Source: CAYYHA01 sp964471535
GTDB taxonomy: Bacteria > Myxococcota > Myxococcia > SLRQ01
Direction: 5' to 3'
NCBI GenBank assembly: GCA_964471535.1
Contig: CAYYHA010000144.1
Span: 1 to 10,431, forward strand
DNA: 10,431 nucleotides
Under the pieces are notes generated by a model that saw only the letters and a list, made by a program, of their open reading frames with translations, was not told where the DNA came from and searched no databases. A program made the position numbers and the translations under genes. Shown here piece after piece: positions 7,275 to 10,431 of the stretch (within the stretch, counting starts at the first letter, position 1; each line of letters starts with the position of its first letter).

Positions 7275-7294
7275 GGTGCAGGCGCCGGTGCAGG
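7274..7294 (+). repeat. Two 9-bp direct repeats (CGGTGCAGG)
   Basis: CGGTGCAGG occurs at 7274-7282 and again at 7286-7294, 12 bp apart, in the gap between sfsA and the TDO-like gene, about 40-60 bp before the latter's ATG. The spacing is close to a helical turn, so a regulator site is conceivable, but chance is also plausible. Confidence 0.5.
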
Positions 7295-7335
7295 AGCCAT
7301 GGCCCCCATTCGCGCCCCGTGCTAAGCGCTCGGCC

Positions 7336-8007
7336 ATGGCCAAGTCCGAGTACGAGGCGTACATCCGCACGGACGAGCTGCTTGCGCTACAAAAGCCGGA
7401 GAGCGAGCTGAACAACCCGGACGAGATCCTCTTTCAGGTCACCCATCAGGCGATGGAGCTGTGGCTGAAGGCGCTCGCCCACGACATCCGGCGCATTCCC
7501 ACCTTGGTGGAGGAAGGCAAGCTCCATCGCGCGGCTCACCTGCTGCGGCGGGGCGCCGAGATGATCGGTATCTGCAACGCGCAGCTGCACGTCCTCGAGA
7601 ACATGGATCCCGCCGACTACCACCCCATCCGGCTGGGCCTCGGCCGCGGGTCGGGACAGGATTCGCCTGGCTTCAACTGGATCCTCGACCACGCCCGCGA
7701 GATCCTCTGGCCGGCCTTCGAGGGGGCACGGAAGGCGCGCGGGGTGGAGGTCCTGGATCTGATGCGAACCCCCGACCGGCACTACGACCTCTACCAGCTC
7801 ATGCAGGGTCTCCTCGAGCTCGACACCACCTTCCAGAAGTTTCGCTACCTCCACTACTCGCTCGTCCGGCGGATCATCGGGAGCGAGGTGCGCTCGCTGA
7901 AGGGCATCCCCGCCTCACAGCTCATCCACGGTGCCACCGAATGCCTCTTCCCCGAGCTCTGGGAGGCGGTGAACGCGCTGACACGCGAGTTCAAGCCGGA
8001 GTACTGA
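7336..8007 (+). CDS. Short tryptophan 2,3-dioxygenase-family heme protein
   Basis: This 223-residue protein belongs to the tryptophan 2,3-dioxygenase (TDO) superfamily of cytosolic heme enzymes, whose best-known members open the indole ring of tryptophan to N-formylkynurenine. FQVTHQAMELWLK (33-45) carries His37, matching His55 of the Xanthomonas enzyme. DYHPIRLGLGRGSG (94-107) carries Tyr95 and Arg99, with the spacing of Tyr113/Arg117 that bind the substrate carboxylate. YDLYQLMQGLLELDTTFQKF (150-169) leads to RYLHYSLVRRIIG with His173, the expected axial heme ligand. FPELW (205-209) is the usual C-terminal motif. It is shorter than typical TDO (about 270-300), and the GTGGSSG loop that follows the heme helix is replaced by SEVRSLKGIPASQL. 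It could be a true TDO or a related aromatic oxygenase. No kynurenine-pathway genes adjoin it. The ATG before AKSEYEAYIRTDELL was chosen by family N-terminus; no clear ribosome binding site. Confidence 0.85.
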   Translation: MAKSEYEAYIRTDELLALQKPESELNNPDEILFQVTHQAMELWLKALAHDIRRIPTLVEEGKLHRAAHLLRRGAEMIGICNAQLHVLENMDPADYHPIRLGLGRGSGQDSPGFNWILDHAREILWPAFEGARKARGVEVLDLMRTPDRHYDLYQLMQGLLELDTTFQKFRYLHYSLVRRIIGSEVRSLKGIPASQLIHGATECLFPELWEAVNALTREFKPEY

Positions 8008-8015
8008 AGCCCACG

Positions 8016-8061
8016 GGAGGCGACCGGACCTGTTGCCAATGCCCGTCCCGGTCCGGCCTCC
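8016..8061 (+). promoter_or_regulatory. Long inverted repeat upstream of the 8078 lipoprotein gene
   Basis: GGAGG-(CGA)-CCGGACC (8016-8030) pairs with GGTCCGG-CCTCC (8050-8061): 12 base pairs with a 3-nt bulge and a 19-nt loop. It begins 8 bp after the TDO-like stop and ends 4 bp before the AAAGGAG ribosome binding site. It could be a terminator without a T-run, an operator, or a leader RNA structure affecting translation. Confidence 0.55.
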
Positions 8062-8077
8062 GCCGAAAGGAGTCACC

Positions 8078-9046
8078 ATGCGCTACCTCGTCGCCGCCTG
8101 CGCCTGTCTCGCTGCCGCCAGCGCCTGCAACCCGTCGCTCGTCACCAAGGACCACCCCCTCTACAAGTACGTCGGACACGACTACTACCTGGGCCGACCC
8201 CTCTCTGGCCCCCAGTTCCGGCACCCGAACCTCTTTGGCGCCCACCCGGTGCTGAAGGCGGGCACACGGGTGACGGTCACCCAGCTCGAGCACGCCGCTC
8301 CCTACTACCGCATCTACTTCACGGCCCCCGGCGGGTGCGAGAAGGGATGCATGGCACACTGGCGCTTCGGCAGCGATGCCGACTTCGAGACCTTGTTCCG
8401 CCGGGTCTTCGTCAAGGAGGATCCGCTGGCGGGAATCCCCGAGAAGGCCAAGGAGAAGATCCTGGACCACCAGGTCTGGGGGCGGATGCCGTTTACCTGG
8501 GTGCTCCTCGCCCTCGGCGAGCCCAACTACATCGTGCCGGACACCGAGCCGGGGCGCACGCGGTGGATCTACGAGCGCCGGAACTGCGACGTCCAAAAGC
8601 GGCTCCTCGCGCAGCCGGAGCTGGCCCTCATCTTCGAGAAGGGGCTGCTCGTCGACTTCGAAGAGCTCGACGCGAACGCATGGTACGTGGTGGCCGGGGA
8701 GCCCATCAGTGCGATGCAGGGCCTTTGCCGCGGCGCCGAGTACGGCCCGGGGACGCAGGTGCTGCAGAGCGACCGCGACGACTTCCCGCTCCGGGAGGTT
8801 ACCCCGGGCGAGGCCAACCGCGATCCCGAGGAGCGGACCCAGCTTGCGGACGTGCTCATCGACCCGAACGCCTACGGAACGCCGAAGCCGGTCGAGCTGC
8901 CCGATCCGAGCATCCTCGAGGGCATCGAGTTCGCCCTGCCGCCGGACGAGGAGGAGCCCCCCTCGGACGAGGGGCCGGAGACGCCCGAAGCGCCTTCGGG
9001 CTCCGAGCACGCGGCGCCGGAGGAAACCCCCACCCCTACCGAGTAG
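8078..9046 (+). CDS. Lipoprotein with SH3-like and BamE-like segments, acidic C-terminal tail
   Basis: I recognise no named family. The 322-residue product starts with a short signal peptide and a lipobox-like ASAC with Cys17 followed by Asn, so it is probably a lipoprotein; the Ala at -3 is not ideal. Residues about 58-85 (VLKAGTRVTVTQLEHAAPYYRIYFTA) look like a bacterial SH3-type strand pattern, followed by a Cys pair in GGCEKGC (86-91). Residues about 128-168, with WGRMPFTWVLLALGEPNYI then RTRWIYERR, follow the small BamE/SmpA-like pattern (a helix ending 'alG.P', then a strand with W-x-Y). The last 40 residues are rich in Glu and Pro and likely disordered. The start is well supported by AAAGGAG (8066-8072), 5 bases before the ATG. 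It converges with the next gene, 36 bp away. Confidence 0.8.
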   Translation: MRYLVAACACLAAASACNPSLVTKDHPLYKYVGHDYYLGRPLSGPQFRHPNLFGAHPVLKAGTRVTVTQLEHAAPYYRIYFTAPGGCEKGCMAHWRFGSDADFETLFRRVFVKEDPLAGIPEKAKEKILDHQVWGRMPFTWVLLALGEPNYIVPDTEPGRTRWIYERRNCDVQKRLLAQPELALIFEKGLLVDFEELDANAWYVVAGEPISAMQGLCRGAEYGPGTQVLQSDRDDFPLREVTPGEANRDPEERTQLADVLIDPNAYGTPKPVELPDPSILEGIEFALPPDEEEPPSDEGPETPEAPSGSEHAAPEETPTPTE

Positions 9047-9082
9047 GCGCTCCCGCCCGAGTCGCCGCCTGCCGGGCCCGGC
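9047..9082. other. Convergent 36-bp intergenic gap with a palindrome
   Basis: The gap between two converging stop codons contains a perfect 12-bp palindrome GCCGGGCCCGGC (9071-9082). It could contribute to a bidirectional terminator, but it has almost no loop and no T-run. Confidence 0.3.
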
Positions 9083-10431
9083 CTAGAAGGGCTCTTCCGG
9101 TCCGTAGCTGACGAACTGCCGCGTCTGAACGCGGTACTGTGCGGCAATCCAGGCGGGACTGCGCGCCACGTCCGAGATCCGCACCTCGTCGATGTAGCCC
9201 TCGAACTCCCGAGGCGAATCTACGGGGTCGTCACCGATGCGAACCTCGGTCGACAGACCGTTCAGCGGGCCGGTGAGGGGCATGGACTGCGCGAGGACCC
9301 CATCGACGAAGAGCCGGAAGGTGGTCCCATCGTAGGTCATGGCGAGGTGCCGTGTGGTGTTCAAGCTGTCCGAGGCGGAAGCGACGCGGTAGATGGCCCC
9401 AGCGACTCGGGCCCGGGCCGCCCAGGTGTCGGGGTTGGCACGCCACACCAGTTCCCAGACCTGGTCACCACCACTCACCACGTGGGGGTAGTCGTTCGGC
9501 TCGCCGGTCACCCGGGCGAGCGCCGAGAGCGTGATCGCGCCCATGCCCGCAAATGCACTCTGGGGCAACACGATGTAGTCCTCGCTGCCATCGAAGTCGG
9601 CGCAGCGATGGATGCAGCCGGAAGCCGTCGCAGCACCGTTGCGGTGCTGCTGGCCGTAGGCGCCGTTCGCGGTGCTGTCGCGGTGCGTCCCAATCTCCCA
9701 GCCATCGACGACCAAATCGGCCAGGTGGTAGACCCCCCGGTAGTTGGCATCCCAGACCGCTGCCGGGTTCTCGCCGGCGGGCGCATTGCCGTTTCCGTAG
9801 TAGAGCCAGATGTGGTCGGTGGTGGACGCCGCATCGATCTTCGGAACCTTCACCCACAGGTAGGCATAGTCGGGCGAAGAGGTCAGCCGGTTGAAGCGTT
9901 CGAACTCGTAGGGCAGGACCGTCTGTCCATCGGCGTCCACGAAGCGGATGTCGGCACCGCCTAGGGCAAAGCGCTGCCGGTCGACGGTGGCATCGTCCAG
10001 AACGACCAGCACCGGAAAGTCGACCAGATCCTCGTTCTGGGCGGAGTTGTCGAAGGTGATCTTGATCCGGTAGCCCCAGGCAGGATCCCACCAGCAGTCA
10101 CTGTCGAGGTGATCGACGGATCCATCGCAGTCGTTGTCCACGCCGTCGGTGCACTGGTTCTCGGTGGGCCCGGCGGCCACGCAACACGCAGGGGCCGTGG
10201 CGCAGTCGGGGTCGCTGCAGTCGGTGAGCCCGTCGCAGTCGTTGTCGGCGCCGTCCCCACAGGTCTGCTCCGTCGCCTCGCCGCCCGGGCACACGCAGGC
10301 ACCACCGGTGCATCGCTCCCCGTTCGGGCCGCAGCTCCGAGCATCGCAGTCGGAGTCGACACAATCGGTGAGCCCATCGCAGTCGTTGTCGGCGCCGTCC
10401 CCACAGGTCTGCTCCGTCGCCTCGCCGCCCG
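9083..10431 (-). CDS. Secreted DUF2341 / LamG-like protein with MopE-type Cys-Asp repeats (N-terminus outside window)
   Basis: The frame is open to the right edge, so only the last 448 residues are visible. They begin with three copies of a motif of the type C-x-DG-x-DNDCDG-x2-D...DC (visible residues 9-28, 57-76, 93-112), the putative metal-binding MopE-like repeat common in secreted myxobacterial proteins. A DUF2341 domain follows (about 113-255): WWDPAWGYRIKITFDN, VDFPVLVVLDD, YLWVKVPKIDA, WLYYGNGNAP, VWDANYRGVYHL. A LamG-like concanavalin-type sandwich follows (about 258-435): DFDGSEDYIVLPQ, LAMTYDGTTFRLFVDG, FEGYIDEVRISDVARSPAWI. The protein ends EEPF without a membrane anchor or sorting tail. 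These modules suggest an extracellular, possibly Ca- or Cu-binding, carbohydrate- or protein-contacting surface protein; substrate unknown. A GTG at 10294 could be read as a start but lies inside the repeat region and is unlikely. Confidence 0.88.
   Translation of the reverse strand, partial: GGEATEQTCGDGADNDCDGLTDCVDSDCDARSCGPNGERCTGGACVCPGGEATEQTCGDGADNDCDGLTDCSDPDCATAPACCVAAGPTENQCTDGVDNDCDGSVDHLDSDCWWDPAWGYRIKITFDNSAQNEDLVDFPVLVVLDDATVDRQRFALGGADIRFVDADGQTVLPYEFERFNRLTSSPDYAYLWVKVPKIDAASTTDHIWLYYGNGNAPAGENPAAVWDANYRGVYHLADLVVDGWEIGTHRDSTANGAYGQQHRNGAATASGCIHRCADFDGSEDYIVLPQSAFAGMGAITLSALARVTGEPNDYPHVVSGGDQVWELVWRANPDTWAARARVAGAIYRVASASDSLNTTRHLAMTYDGTTFRLFVDGVLAQSMPLTGPLNGLSTEVRIGDDPVDSPREFEGYIDEVRISDVARSPAWIAAQYRVQTRQFVSYGPEEPF
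10221..10287 (-). repeat. 67-bp near-exact direct repeat, copy 1
   Basis: This segment matches 10365-10431 at 66 of 67 positions (the one difference is G at 10231 versus A at 10375). It lies inside the surface-protein gene and encodes part of the GGEATEQTCGDGADNDCDG unit. Confidence 0.95.
10365..10431 (-). repeat. 67-bp near-exact direct repeat, copy 2, reaching the window edge
   Basis: This second copy lies 144 bp (48 codons) from the first, so the protein has an in-frame 48-residue tandem unit. The match is still running when the sequence ends, so the repeat may be longer and have further copies beyond the edge. Confidence 0.95.

Noticed and set aside
7387..9010. Minus-strand open frames opposite the TDO-like and lipoprotein genes.
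   Set aside because: They are antisense to well-supported genes and show no domain or signal sequence of their own.
10210..10431. Regularly spaced repeats at the right edge as a possible CRISPR array.
   Set aside because: There are only two copies, the period of 144 bp is a multiple of three, and they are in frame within a Cys-Asp repeat protein, so they are coding repeats.

Overview
The window is very GC-rich DNA with tightly packed genes. Its gene content points to a member of the Myxococcota (or a related deltaproteobacterial lineage): a secreted protein with DUF2341, LamG-like and MopE-type Cys-Asp repeats, a lipoprotein copper monooxygenase of the peptidylglycine-hydroxylating type, a GspE_N/GAF/HEAT-repeat protein, and several lipoproteins or exported proteins of unknown role. 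A run of 10 N at 3199-3208 is an assembly gap, and the right edge falls inside a near-exact coding repeat. Both suggest a draft or metagenome assembly. The taxonomic call is an inference from protein families, not from a marker gene.

Layout. Positions 73-1418 (minus): thyA then folA, a translationally coupled pair (ATGA overlap) that makes dTMP and regenerates tetrahydrofolate. Positions 1518-2063 (plus): a small exported, probably beta-barrel protein, divergent from thyA. Positions 2121-3198 (plus): an exported eight-cysteine protein of unknown family, cut off by the N gap. Positions 3218-4297 (minus): a lipoprotein Cu-dependent monooxygenase with all six copper ligands. Positions 4448-6346 (minus): a three-part protein (GspE N-terminal-like, GAF, HEAT repeats). 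Positions 6549-7259 (plus): sfsA. Positions 7336-8007 (plus): a short tryptophan 2,3-dioxygenase-family heme protein. Positions 8078-9046 (plus): a lipoprotein with SH3-like and BamE-like segments and an acidic tail. Positions 9083-10431 (minus, N-terminus outside the window): the DUF2341/LamG surface protein.

How the genes work together: only thyA-folA is a clear functional unit. sfsA, the TDO-like gene and the lipoprotein gene share a strand with gaps of about 70-76 bp, but hairpins lie in both gaps, so they need not be one transcript. The copper monooxygenase, the lipoproteins and the LamG protein together suggest a cell-envelope-rich neighbourhood without an evident shared pathway. No RNA genes, CRISPR arrays, insertion sequences, phage genes or defence genes were recognised. 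No gene-free stretch exceeds 300 bp; the longest is 202 bp, at 6347-6548.

I did not find a convincing new multi-gene system. The items most worth a second look are the TDO-family protein lacking the usual GTGGSSG loop, the intact copper site in a lipoprotein, the GspE_N-GAF-HEAT architecture, and a long inverted repeat just upstream of the 8078 lipoprotein gene.
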